A program made the translations under genes and the position numbers. DNA of 63,817 bases from JALYRV01 sp036675475 (GTDB taxonomy: Bacteria > Acidobacteriota > Vicinamibacteria > Vicinamibacterales > SCN-69-37), in assembly GCA_036675475.1 (NCBI GenBank), contig JAKFEY010000092.1:1-63817 (forward strand), given 5' to 3'. The notes beneath the pieces are model-generated. The model made no database searches. It worked only from the letters and a program-made list of their open reading frames with translations, and was not told the DNA's origin. Numbering within the stretch: the stretch's first letter is position 1; every line of letters begins with the position of its first letter. Below are positions 39,474-48,700 of the stretch, piece after piece.

Positions 39474-40004
39474 CTAATGATCGCCGTACTTCTGCGCCAG
39501 CTTCGTCACCGTCGTGATGTTCCTGAAGGTCGCCGGACTCCGGGTGATGCGCTCGAGGGCCGCCGCCGAGAACTTCGAATCACTGAAGCCCGCGGGCGTA
39601 AACCAGTAGACTTCACGACCCTTGAACATCACGCGCTCGCCGCCCGCCGTAAGCGCGGCCGCTTTCTTCTGATCGGCGGGCGGTGGCAGCGCCTTCATGA
39701 ATCCGACATAGGCGTTGCGCGCGTCGCCCCGCTTCGCTTCGGCGATCGCCACGATGTCCGACAGCTCTCCGGCGCTGCGAATGAACGCGGCCACCTCGTA
39801 GCCGAGCGCCTTGTGCAGCGCCGACTCGATCTTCTTCTCGAGCGACTCAGCCGCCGCGCGCGAATCGAAAATCACGTTGCCGCTGGCGATGAACGTCTCG
39901 ACATGGCTCAGGCCGCAGCCCTCGCAGTGCCTGCGCAGCGCGTCCATCTTGACGATGTGGCCGCCGACGTTGATGGCGCGCAGAAAAGCGATATGCCGGG
40001 CCAT
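39474..40004 (-). CDS. DUF1697 family protein
   Basis: A 176-residue protein: ARHIAFLRAINVGGHIVKMDALR, then GLSHVETFIASGNVIFDS and EKKIESALHKALGYEVAAFIRS, the standard DUF1697 pattern. Function is unknown. The ATG at 40004 begins the conserved N-terminus, 21 bases from the divergent channel start, so both promoters must overlap one another's 5' regions. Confidence 0.93.
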   Translation of the reverse strand: MARHIAFLRAINVGGHIVKMDALRRHCEGCGLSHVETFIASGNVIFDSRAAAESLEKKIESALHKALGYEVAAFIRSAGELSDIVAIAEAKRGDARNAYVGFMKALPPPADQKKAAALTAGGERVMFKGREVYWFTPAGFSDSKFSAAALERITRSPATFRNITTVTKLAQKYGDH

Positions 40005-40025
40005 GGAGGCGTTCACAATAGCACC

Positions 40026-40784
40026 ATGGACGACCGACACGCCCTTCGCCGCGAGCGCTGGCGCCTGCTCGCGCAAGTCATGAAATACGCCGAGGTGCCG
40101 CTGTTCGTGCTCAGCGGCATCTGGCTCGTGCTGCTGGTGATGGATCTGACGCGCGGCCTCAGTCCGCTGCTGGATCGCGCGAGCCAGGCCATCTGGGGAA
40201 TCTTCGTCCTGCAGTTCCTGATCGAGCTCCTGATCGCGCCGCGCCGCTCGGTCTTCCTGCGCCGGCAATGGCTCACGATCCTGGCGCTTGCCCTGCCACC
40301 GCTGCGGCTGCTGCGCGTGGCCCGCGTCGCGCGCGTCATTCAAGGCGCCCGCGCCGCGCGCGGCCTGCGCCTGCTGCGCGTCATCACTACCGCCAACCGC
40401 GGCATTCGCGCCCTGGCCGCGTCCATGGGCCGCCGCGGCGCCGGGTATGTGGCGGCCGTCACGCTGGTCGTGTTGTTCGCGGGCGCCGCCGGCATGCTGG
40501 CCTTCGAGCGCGACTCCCCTGGCAGCCCGCTGCAGAACTACGGCACCGCCGTCTGGTGGACCGCGATGGTGCTGACGACGATGGGCACGGACTACTGGCC
40601 GCTCACCGCGGAGGGACGGCTGCTGTCGTTCGGGCTGTCGCTCTATGCCTTCGCCGCATTCGGCTATCTCACCGCGGCGCTGGCCAGCTTCTTCGTGGAT
40701 CGCGACGAGCGCCCCGGGGGCGATCGCCGCTCGATTGCCGAGCGGCTCGACCGCATCGAGGCGCTGCTACTTGATCACAAGTAG
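40026..40784 (+). CDS. Voltage-gated-type ion channel with non-canonical filter
   Basis: A 252-residue membrane protein shaped like a six-helix cation channel. Residues 94-119 form an S4-like helix with arginine about every third position (RLLRVARVARVIQGARAARG). The pore helix and filter region is WWTAMVLTTMGTDYWPLT (residues 177-194), where K+ channels carry TVGYGD. S6 and a short coiled-coil tail (SIAERLDRIEALLLDHK) follow. The overall build is intact, so ion selectivity is the open point. It overlaps the convergent M24 gene by 18 bases. Confidence 0.85.
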   Translation: MDDRHALRRERWRLLAQVMKYAEVPLFVLSGIWLVLLVMDLTRGLSPLLDRASQAIWGIFVLQFLIELLIAPRRSVFLRRQWLTILALALPPLRLLRVARVARVIQGARAARGLRLLRVITTANRGIRALAASMGRRGAGYVAAVTLVVLFAGAAGMLAFERDSPGSPLQNYGTAVWWTAMVLTTMGTDYWPLTAEGRLLSFGLSLYAFAAFGYLTAALASFFVDRDERPGGDRRSIAERLDRIEALLLDHK

Positions 40785-42092
40785 GCGGTAGTTCGCGGGA
40801 TGGAGGAACTGAATCCCCTCCTCCATCAGGATCGCATCGTCTTCGATCGGAATCCGCAGCTTCTTGCCGCCCCACTCCGCGATGGGCGTGTACGCGAAGT
40901 ACTCGAACGAGAAGATGTGGTGCGGATAGAGCTCGAACGTGGCCTGCAGCGGCTGCCACGACGTGAGTGACGGGCCGATGTCGTGGCCGGTGTTGCCCAC
41001 CGGATGAAAGCCGTAGACGACATCCGTGCGCGCGTCGGCGTTCGGCTTGTTGAAGGCGATGACGCCGTAGCCGGCGGCCGCGAGCGCGGCATCCATGTTC
41101 TTCATGGTGACGTCGGCGCGGACGCCGGGCGTGATCGCGCGCTTGAGGACGTCGCGCACCGCCAGCGCCTTGTCGAACGCCGCCTGGATGCTGGCGGGCG
41201 GCGTCGTTTCACCGGGCTTCAGCACGTAGGCGACGCGCTTGATGTCGGTGCCGAAGTTCATCAGCTGCACGCCCCAGTCGATCATCACCACGTCGCCGGG
41301 CTGGATGATGCGCGCGGTCGAGACCGCGGCGATGCCTTCGGGACCTGTCACATAAATCGAGGGCATGTCGAACTCGGACCCGAGACCGCGCTCGAGCAGG
41401 CGGTCCTGCAGCCACCACGCCGCGTCTTCCAGCGTCGTCTTCCCCGGCGTGATGACCTCGTTCGACAAGGCGCGCTCGGCAAGCTGCACCGCGATGCCCG
41501 CGGCTTCGCCGAAGGCGACGATTTCCGAGGCGACGCGGCGCGATCGGAACTCGCTCACCAGCCGTTCGGCGCTTACGAAGCGCGACGCAAACGTCTCGCC
41601 GAGCGTCGTCGCGAGGTGCTGATACATGCTGTGCGAGAGTCCGTCGGCCGGGCCGATCTCGTCGGAGGTGTTGATGCCGATGCGCGTCGGATTGCGTTCC
41701 TTGACGAACGCGGCGAGCGTCGAGGCCGGCGCGAAGATGTCGTAGGCGCCTGATTCCTCGATGAGATAGCCGCTCGGTCCGAGTGCGGCGCGCTCGATCC
41801 GCCCGCCCGGTGATGCCGGCGTGCGATCGGTAAAGACGTAGTAGCCAATGCCCGACACGTAACCGCGCCCGAGGTCTTCCCACAGCGGCTCGCGGTGGTT
41901 CTCCTTCACCGCGACGATCCACATGTCGATGCCGTGCGCGCGCATCGCGCGCGGCAGCACCTGATCGAATTTGTCGAGGCGGATTTGCCGCTGCACCTCC
42001 CAGCGGCGGCGGGCTTCCTGCGCGCCGGCCGGGGGCGCAAGCAGGGGCAGCAGGATCAGGCAGAGCGCGGCGGCAGGGAGTCTGGTGTGCAC
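40767..42092 (-). CDS. Secreted M24-family metallopeptidase (Xaa-Pro peptidase-like)
   Basis: A 441-residue protein with a signal peptide (LCLILLPLLAPPAGAQ). The creatinase N-domain is followed by a pita-bread domain with metal ligands in MIDWGVQ, NFGTDIKR, PVGNTGHDIG, FSFEYFAY and IPIEDDAILMEEG. Expected to remove N-terminal residues next to proline or act on related amides. The HxxG...E...E spacing is intact, so it is probably active. It stands 29 bases downstream of the DUF3887-hydrolase gene. Confidence 0.9.
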   Translation of the reverse strand: MHTRLPAAALCLILLPLLAPPAGAQEARRRWEVQRQIRLDKFDQVLPRAMRAHGIDMWIVAVKENHREPLWEDLGRGYVSGIGYYVFTDRTPASPGGRIERAALGPSGYLIEESGAYDIFAPASTLAAFVKERNPTRIGINTSDEIGPADGLSHSMYQHLATTLGETFASRFVSAERLVSEFRSRRVASEIVAFGEAAGIAVQLAERALSNEVITPGKTTLEDAAWWLQDRLLERGLGSEFDMPSIYVTGPEGIAAVSTARIIQPGDVVMIDWGVQLMNFGTDIKRVAYVLKPGETTPPASIQAAFDKALAVRDVLKRAITPGVRADVTMKNMDAALAAAGYGVIAFNKPNADARTDVVYGFHPVGNTGHDIGPSLTSWQPLQATFELYPHHIFSFEYFAYTPIAEWGGKKLRIPIEDDAILMEEGIQFLHPANYRLLVIK

Positions 42093-42121
42093 GCCGACAC
42101 TATAGCTGCGTCAGCGCCGCG

Positions 42122-43423
42122 TCAGAACTTCAGAATCCACGCGGCGATGTCACCGACGACCTGCTCGTCGACGTGCCGCGGCACGTTGTATTCGAGTGGA
42201 TTGCCAGGGCCCGTGCCGGGCATGAATAGATGGTTGAGCGGCGGATACGACTTGAACGTGACGTTCGCGCGCCCCTCGAGCGCCGCCTGCCAGCGCGCGA
42301 ACTCCTTCATGGTGACCTGATAGTCGCGCTCGCCCTGCAGAATCAGCATCGGGCGCGTCACGGCTTTGGCGGCGTCGGGCGGATCGTACCCGCGCAGGTC
42401 GAGCCAGTACGTCACCGGCACGCCGGCCACGGATCGCGTGGTGGCGGCGTCGGCGTCGGTGAGCGCGCGCACGGCGTCGAAATCGCGCGTGACGCTGTCG
42501 ATGCGCCCCTGTTCCTCGGGCGTGATCGTGCCGTCGAGGCCTGCCATGTACTGCGTTTGTTCGACGATGGCCTGCTCGAGCGGCCGCGCGGCGCCGGCCA
42601 GCACGATGAAGCCGCGAGCCTCCGGTACGGCGGCGGCGATGCGCGGCACGAGCATGCCGCCAAGGCTGTGCCCGGCCACGAAGATCCGGTCAGGCGCGAT
42701 CGAGGGCGTCGAGGCCAGCAGCCGCACCGCCAGCGCCGCATCCTCAATCACCTCGTCCTGCACGGTTGGCCGCTCGATGGAGGCCATCTTCGGCCCGTGC
42801 ACGCGCGATCGCTTGTCGTAGCGCAGCACCGCGATGCCGCGCGACGCGAGCCCGTGCGCGAGATCGCGGAAGGGCCGGTTCGGCCCCACCGTTTCATCGC
42901 GATCGTTGGGTCCCGATCCGTGCACGAGCACCACCGCGGGGAACGGGCCGGCGCCATTCGGCATCGACAGCGTGCCCGGCAGCGCCCACTCGCCCGATCC
43001 GACGGTGACATCGCGCTCGGTGAAGGCGGACGCATCGGCATAGGCCGGCGGCGGCGAGGGCGGCGGCACCGGCCGCATGAACAGGCCCGACACCTTGCCG
43101 GCGACGATGCCGACCGTGAAATCGATTTGCATGGCCGCGAACGTGGCGCGAATGACGACGGCGTGGCCGTTACCCGCGGGCGTCGCCGTACCGGCACTGC
43201 GCGACGTGAAGGGCCCGGCCTGTGCGCCGATGGCGGCCCAGAGCTGCCGCAGCTTCGCTTCCGGCATCGCCTGCAGCATGTTCGCGTTGCTCATCGCAAC
43301 GGCCGCGGCGAAGTCCTGCTTCACGAGCAGATCGAAAAACGCCTCGGCGCTCGCGGCCGGCGGCGGGGGTGCCGCCGTCTGCGCCGCAATGACGAGCCAT
43401 GCCGCAAGTACCGCGGTTCTCAT
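42122..43423 (-). CDS. Secreted alpha/beta hydrolase with N-terminal DUF3887-like domain
   Basis: A 433-residue protein with a signal peptide. Residues about 25-118 resemble a DUF3887/NTF2-like domain (FFDLLVKQDFAAAVAMSN). The hydrolase part has LVHGSGPNDRDET, nucleophile elbow VAGHSLGGMLV, acid in LQGERDYQVT and histidine in YPPLNHLFMPG. Similar two-domain esterases are common in Gram-negative soil bacteria; substrate unknown. It overlaps DUF1428 by 4 bases. Confidence 0.9.
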   Translation of the reverse strand: MRTAVLAAWLVIAAQTAAPPPPAASAEAFFDLLVKQDFAAAVAMSNANMLQAMPEAKLRQLWAAIGAQAGPFTSRSAGTATPAGNGHAVVIRATFAAMQIDFTVGIVAGKVSGLFMRPVPPPSPPPAYADASAFTERDVTVGSGEWALPGTLSMPNGAGPFPAVVLVHGSGPNDRDETVGPNRPFRDLAHGLASRGIAVLRYDKRSRVHGPKMASIERPTVQDEVIEDAALAVRLLASTPSIAPDRIFVAGHSLGGMLVPRIAAAVPEARGFIVLAGAARPLEQAIVEQTQYMAGLDGTITPEEQGRIDSVTRDFDAVRALTDADAATTRSVAGVPVTYWLDLRGYDPPDAAKAVTRPMLILQGERDYQVTMKEFARWQAALEGRANVTFKSYPPLNHLFMPGTGPGNPLEYNVPRHVDEQVVGDIAAWILKF

Positions 43424-43779
43424 ACCTCGACGATGGTTTCGAAGCTGCTCACGGTCATGCGCTTCATGTCGAACGGAGACGGATCCGAGCCCAGTTTCGC
43501 CAGCCGCGGATCTTTCTCGATGGCCGCGTTGATGCGCTTGCGCGCGGCGGTCGAGGGATAGCCGACGATGGCGGCGACGAGCACTTCGCCTTTGCGAAGC
43601 TTGATGCCGCCGGTGAACGGCTTGGTGCCGGCCATGGCGGGCTGCGCGCCAGTGAACTCACGGTAATCGGTGACGCCGTGCTCGCGGAAGATGCGGCCTA
43701 CCGCGCGCGACAGGCGGCGGTAGGTCTCGAGGTGCTTCGCGGGAACGGGAAGAGCGTAGAGGTCGACGACTTTGGCCAT
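43420..43779 (-). CDS. DUF1428 (YbaA-like) protein
   Basis: A 119-residue protein of the dimeric alpha/beta-barrel type: VVDLYALPVPAKHLETYRRLSRAVGRIFREHGVTDYREFTG, then KLRKGEVLVAAIVGYPSTAARKRINAAIEKDPRL. The family is close to DUF1330 and YbaA; no activity is known. It lies 16 bases downstream of pirin and its stop overlaps the next start (ATGA). Confidence 0.92.
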   Translation of the reverse strand: MAKVVDLYALPVPAKHLETYRRLSRAVGRIFREHGVTDYREFTGAQPAMAGTKPFTGGIKLRKGEVLVAAIVGYPSTAARKRINAAIEKDPRLAKLGSDPSPFDMKRMTVSSFETIVEV

Positions 43780-43795
43780 CCCGAAATAGTAGCGC

Positions 43796-44707
43796 CTAAT
43801 ACGGCGTGCGGATGAACGTGCCGTCGCGCAGCTCCTGCATGGCGCGGCGCAGCTCGTCCTGCGTGTTCATGACAATGGGGCCATGCCAGGCGACCGGCTC
43901 CTCGAGCGGCTTGCCTGAGACGAGGAGGAAGCGCACGCCTTCAGGCCCCGCCTGCACCACGACCTCGTCGCCGCGATCGAACAGGATCAGCGACCGGTTC
44001 CCGCTGATGTCGAGGACAGGCTTCTCGTCGATTTCGCCGGTGGTGTCGGTGAGCACGCCGCGCGGGGCGGAGGCGTCGCGAAACGAGCCCGCGCCGGCAA
44101 ACACATAGGCGAAGGCGTGGCGCGTGGTTTCCACCGGCAGGACCTTGCGCTTTCCGGGCGGCACCGAAATATCGAGATAGATCGGATCGGCCGCGATGCC
44201 GTCCACCGGCCCGCGCTTGCCCCAGAAGCCGCCGACAATCACGCGCACCGCCGTGCCATCGTCATCCACGACGACGGGGATGTCGGCGGCGTGCACGTCC
44301 TGATAGCGCGGCGCCGTCATCTTGAGCGACGAGGGCAGATTGGCCCAGAGCTGGAAGCCGTGCATGCGCCCGGCATCGTCGCCCTTCGGCATTTCCTGGT
44401 GGATGATGCCGCTGCCGGCGGTCATCCACTGCACGTCGCCCGCGCCGAGGGTGCCCGCGTTGCCGAGGCTGTCGCCATGCGCGACGGTGCCGGCGAGCAC
44501 GTATGTGATCGTCTCGATGCCGCGGTGCGGATGCCAGGGAAAGCCGGCGAGATAGTCGCGCGGCCGGTCGCCGCGGAAATCATCGAACAGCAGGAACGGA
44601 TCGAACTCGGACGTTTCGCCGAACCCGAAGCCCCGATGCAGGCGAACGCCCGCCCCTTCGACGGCAGGCTCGGCAGTACTGATGCGCTTGACAGCTCTGA
44701 TCGACAT
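43796..44707 (-). CDS. Pirin-family bicupin protein
   Basis: A 303-residue bicupin. The N-terminal cupin has metal ligands in FPWHPHRGIETITYVLAG, the glutamine/histidine block GDVQWMTAGSGIIHQE, and the VHGFQLWANLP-like RMHGFQLWANLP. The C-terminal cupin carries the usual KPLEEPVAWHGPIVMNT ending. Pirins have been reported as quercetin dioxygenases or redox regulators. The ATG at 44707 directly follows a 22-bp palindrome, and no SD is present. Confidence 0.94.
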   Translation of the reverse strand: MSIRAVKRISTAEPAVEGAGVRLHRGFGFGETSEFDPFLLFDDFRGDRPRDYLAGFPWHPHRGIETITYVLAGTVAHGDSLGNAGTLGAGDVQWMTAGSGIIHQEMPKGDDAGRMHGFQLWANLPSSLKMTAPRYQDVHAADIPVVVDDDGTAVRVIVGGFWGKRGPVDGIAADPIYLDISVPPGKRKVLPVETTRHAFAYVFAGAGSFRDASAPRGVLTDTTGEIDEKPVLDISGNRSLILFDRGDEVVVQAGPEGVRFLLVSGKPLEEPVAWHGPIVMNTQDELRRAMQELRDGTFIRTPY

Positions 44708-44729
44708 GATAGGTGTTATGACGCCTATC
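44708..44729 (-). promoter_or_regulatory. Operator-like palindrome in the pirin leader
   Basis: GATAGGTGTTATGACGCCTATC has arms ATAGGTGT and ACGCCTAT that pair at 7 of 8 positions around TATG, with one more pair outside. It lies between the -10 box and the ATG, touching the start codon. The spacing suits a MarR- or HxlR-type repressor site. Confidence 0.6.
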
Positions 44730-44733
44730 AGCC

Positions 44734-44739
44734 ATTGTA
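44734..44739 (-). promoter_or_regulatory. -10 box of the pirin promoter
   Basis: TACAAT on the minus strand, five of six matches to consensus. It is 5 bases upstream of the palindrome, so the predicted transcript begins at the palindrome edge and has a leader of about 20 bases without a ribosome-binding site. The -35 region is weak. Confidence 0.5.
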
Positions 44740-44751
44740 AGGTCCCGCCCC

Positions 44752-44790
44752 ACAAAAAGAAAAGCCGGCACGCCGTTGTGCGCGCCGGCT
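44752..44790 (-). terminator. Intrinsic terminator of the M55 peptidase unit
   Basis: Stem AGCCGGC/GCCGGCT (44763-44769, 44784-44790), extended by CG/CG after one mismatch. On the minus strand it is followed by TTTTCTTTTTG. It lies 40 bases after the M55 gene stop and separates that unit from the pirin promoter. Confidence 0.85.
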
Positions 44791-44798
44791 GAGCCCCC

Positions 44799-44833
44799 TG
44801 GCCTCCGGCCTCTTGCCTCTGGCCTCTGGCCTA
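44799..44833. repeat. 7-bp tandem repeat ending in the M55 gene stop codon
   Basis: Five consecutive 7-base units: TGGCCTC, CGGCCTC, TTGCCTC, TGGCCTC, TGGCCTA. The final unit contains the stop codon (TAG on the minus strand) of the M55 peptidase gene, so the repeat starts exactly where coding ends. Confidence 0.7.
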
Positions 44834-45754
44834 CGGTGTGATGTCCGGCCGGTACTCCCCGATGAAGTTCATGATCATCGACGCCTCGGCCATGTCCTTC
44901 GGCCGGAAGCGGATAGAGTGCGCGTCGGTGCGCTCGAACATCGGCAGGTACGCGAGCACTTCGGCCGGCATGTAGTGCTTGAAGCTGACGTCGACCGTCA
45001 GCGGGCCCGCCACCTTGTAAGGCTTGAAGTCGGCGCGGCGTCCGAGCGCGGCGCGGACGCGCTGGGCGATCAGCGTGGCTGACGCGGCCGGGGTAATCGT
45101 GAGCGCAGAGTGAAAGCCGAGCGAGCGCTTGGTCTCGGCGGCTTCGACGTTGCCGATGACCTTCCGCACTTCCGCGATCGCCGCATCGTCGCCCGACATC
45201 ATCACGACCGGCACGTTGAAGTGGCCGGCGATGGCGGCATTCCACGAGCCTTCGGTCATGTTGACGCCGTTGACCGCCACGCGCGTGAGCGTGGCGCTCG
45301 AGAAGGTATGCGCGCGCACGCCGGTCGCGTTGTTCGTGCCGGCGTGATACCCGATGAAGATGGCGGCATCGACGCTGTCGTCGATGCCGGCGACCATGCC
45401 GAGCCGGCGCGGCCACGAGCGAATGATCCTGATGTCCGTGCCGAACTTGTCGATCAACAGGTTCTGGCCGTTGCCATGCGAGTCGGCCACGACGATTTCG
45501 GTGGCGCCGGCGGCCCGCGCCGCGTCCACCGCCGCCATCGCCTCGGCCGTCATGAACTCGCGGAAGCGGCCGTACTCGAAGCCGGTGGGCCCGAGCTGCT
45601 CGCTGGTGACGACACCGGCGACGCCTTCCATGTCGACCGAGATGTGGACCTTGAGTTTCGCCGGCTGCTGCGCCGCCGCCGGCGTCGCGCCGCCGAGCGC
45701 GAGCGCCGACAGACCGGCCGCGAGAACACACGCTGAGAGGATGACTGCACGCAT
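44831..45754 (-). CDS. Secreted M55 D-aminopeptidase (DppA-like)
   Basis: A 307-residue protein with a signal peptide ending ATPAAAQ. M55 zinc ligands are in ISVDMEGVAG (D41, E43), VADSHGNGQN and IGYHAG, with the conserved GTNNATGVRAHT and the late SVxF-like SFKHY. B. subtilis DppA releases D-alanine from D-Ala peptides; this one is exported, which suggests periplasmic breakdown of wall-derived or environmental D-peptides. Its ATG overlaps the stop of the tricorn-like gene (TAATG), implying co-translation. Confidence 0.92.
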   Translation of the reverse strand: MRAVILSACVLAAGLSALALGGATPAAAQQPAKLKVHISVDMEGVAGVVTSEQLGPTGFEYGRFREFMTAEAMAAVDAARAAGATEIVVADSHGNGQNLLIDKFGTDIRIIRSWPRRLGMVAGIDDSVDAAIFIGYHAGTNNATGVRAHTFSSATLTRVAVNGVNMTEGSWNAAIAGHFNVPVVMMSGDDAAIAEVRKVIGNVEAAETKRSLGFHSALTITPAASATLIAQRVRAALGRRADFKPYKVAGPLTVDVSFKHYMPAEVLAYLPMFERTDAHSIRFRPKDMAEASMIMNFIGEYRPDITP

Positions 45755-48700
45755 TACTGTCCGCCTCCGCCCTTGGGGATTCGCTTCTCGGGCGCGGGCC
45801 GCGTGGGCGGCTTCGGCGCCTTCGCCACGCGGTCCTGCACTTCCTTGATCGCGCGCTGCAGCTGCGGGTCGGTGCCCTTCGCGAGCGCGGCCGGATCCTC
45901 CGGCACGTGAATGTCGGGCTCCACGCCGTGGCCTTCGGCGAACCACGTGCCTTCCGGGCTGTACATCCGGAACGTCGGCACCGTGACGGCGCCGCCGTCG
46001 ACCAGCGGCGGCGCGCCGCTGATGCCGATCAGGCCGCCCCAGGTGCGCGTGCCGATCAGCGGGCCGAGGCCCGCCTGCTTGAAATAGTTCGGGAACGCAT
46101 CGCCGCCCGATCCGCTCCATCCGTTGATGAGCATCACCATCTCGCCCTTGTGCGCCACGGGCGGCCACTGCCACGCCTGGCCGTCGCGCACCGCCCAGTA
46201 GGCGAGCATCGGACGGTTGAGCAGCTCGATGAAGCGGTCGGGAATCTGCCCGCCGCTGTTCCAGCGCTCATCAATGATCAGACCGTCCTTGCGCCACTGC
46301 GCCATGAACTGGCGCACGAGCTCGTTCTGCGCGTCCACGCCGGTGCTCTGCACGTAGATGTAGCCGATCTTTCCGCCCGTCGCCTTGTCGACGATCTGGC
46401 GCCGCTGCTCGATCCAGTCGCGGAAGCGGAGCTCCACTTCGCTCGTCAGCGTGCGCACCACCACGTTGCGCGAACCTTCCAGCGACGGCTTCGCGTTGAC
46501 CGTCAGCATCACGGTCTTGTTGCCGAGGCCCTGGAACGCCGCCCACGGATCGTGCTTGGCGTCGATCGGCACGCCGTTGACGGCGAGGATGTAGTCGCCC
46601 TCGTTCACGTTCACGCCGGGCTCGTCGAGCGGCGAGCGCACGCTCACGTCCCACGGGCCGCCGCGCACGATGCGCTTGACGCGGTAGCGATCGGCGTTCA
46701 TCTCCCAGTCGACGCCGAGCATGCCCACGTTGCGCGCCGGCGCGGCCTGATGGTCGCCGCCCTGGTTGTAGGTGTGCGACGCGTTCAGCTCGCCGATGAA
46801 CTCGCCGAGGATGAAATCCAGATCCCACCGCGTCACCACATCGTCGAGCAGCTTGCCGTAGCGGGCGCGCATGGCGGCCCAGTCGACGCCGTGCATGGCC
46901 TCGTCATAGAAGAAGTCGCGCTGAAAGCGGTACGCGTCGTTGAACATCTGCCGCCATTCGGCGCGCGGATTGACGGGCGCCTCCATGTCGGCCGTGACGA
47001 TGGGCTTTTCGAACTTGAGGGCGGGCTTGATGTCGAGAATCGCGAACTTGTCCTGCTGCACCACGAGCATCTTCTTGCCGTCGGCTGTGACCTCGAAGCC
47101 GCCGACGTTCTCGAGCACGGCTTTCTCTTCGCGCTCGGCGAGATCGAAGTAGAACACGGCGGCCTGTCCGCCCGGCGCCGCCCCCGCGCGCGGCAGCCGC
47201 CGATACAGCAGCTTGCCCTTGATGGCCTGCACGTTCGCGTAGTTCCCCGCGGCCGGCGGCAGGACGACGGCGCGCCCTTCGAAGCCATCGAAATCAATCG
47301 TCAGCGCGGGCGCCGGTTTCTGAGCGCCTTCCTCCTTCGCCTTCTCCCCTTCGGGTTTTGCACCTGGCGTGCCCTTTTCCCTCTCACCTGTGACCTTCCC
47401 CTCTTCCGCGTCGTTCCTTGCGGCAAGCGGTGACGCCACGTCTTTTCTGAGCGGCACCGCGATCAAACGGGTGGGGTTCGGATACGTCCAGCTGTTGTCG
47501 AAGCTGCCGTAGACGGGAATGAAGTCGCGGTCGGACGCGTAGAAGAGGTACTTGCCTTCCGGATCGAACACCGGCTGGTGATCGTTGAAGTAGCCGGTCG
47601 TCGCGCGCGTGAGTTTCGCGTCTTTCGTGTCGTACACGAAGATCGACTGGTTGGCGTCACCCGTGGGGCGCGCGTAGGTCAGGAAGCGCGAATCGGGCGA
47701 CCAGCGCAGATCGAAGCCTTCCAGCTGTCCGTGTCCCATCCATTCAGGACTGACGTCGATCTGCCGGGTTGCGCCGTCGGCAATCGTCGTCACACGCAGC
47801 CGCATGCCCTGATCCATGTAGGCCACGGTCTTCGAATCGGGCGACCACGACACGGGATAGCGGAAGCCGGCGCCGAGCTTCGTGATGGTGTGATCGTCGC
47901 CGGTGCCGTCGGCGTTTCGAAGCGTCAGCTCGTACTCGCCCGTCTTGTCGCTCCAGAAGGCGAGCGTCTTGCCGTCGGGCGACCAGCGCGGATAGCGCTC
48001 GGCCACGCCGGACGATCGCGTGATGTTCACCACCGGGCCGTGCTCGGCCGGCGCGGTGAACACGTCGCCGCGCGCCTCGAACGTCGCGCGCTTGCCCGTG
48101 GGTGACACGCCGGCGTTCTGAATCAGCTCCGCCACTTTCTCCGTACGCGTGCGCAGCGTCGTCTCGTCGGTGACGACGCGAACCGGCACTTCCTTGTGTC
48201 GGCCGCTCGCCACATCGAGCAGATACATCCGGCCGCCCGCCTGAAAGACGATGCTGTCGGGGCCCATCGACGGAAACGTCACGTCGAAGTCGGTGAACTG
48301 CGTGATCTGGCGCGACTGCTTCGTCTTCGCGTCGTACGCCCAGATGTTGTGCCGCTCGTTGGCGCCGCGATCCGAGATGAAATAGATCGTGTCGCCGTGC
48401 CACATCGGCTGCGCGTCCTGCGCGGCGTTGTTCGTGATGTTCTCGGACGTGAGCTTCTCGAGATCGAAGATGAACAGGTCAGGCGACCAGCCGCCGCGAT
48501 AGCGCTTCCACGTGCGGAAGTCGGTCGACATCGGCATGTAGGCGAAGCGATGGCCGTCCTGCGCGTAGGCGCCGAACTCGCCGTACGGAATCGGCAGCTT
48601 GTCCGCCATGCCGCCGGCCAGCGGCACGGTATAGAACTGGTTGTAGCGCTGGCGCCCGCTCTCGCGGCCCGACACGAACAGCACGCGCGTGCCGTCAGGC

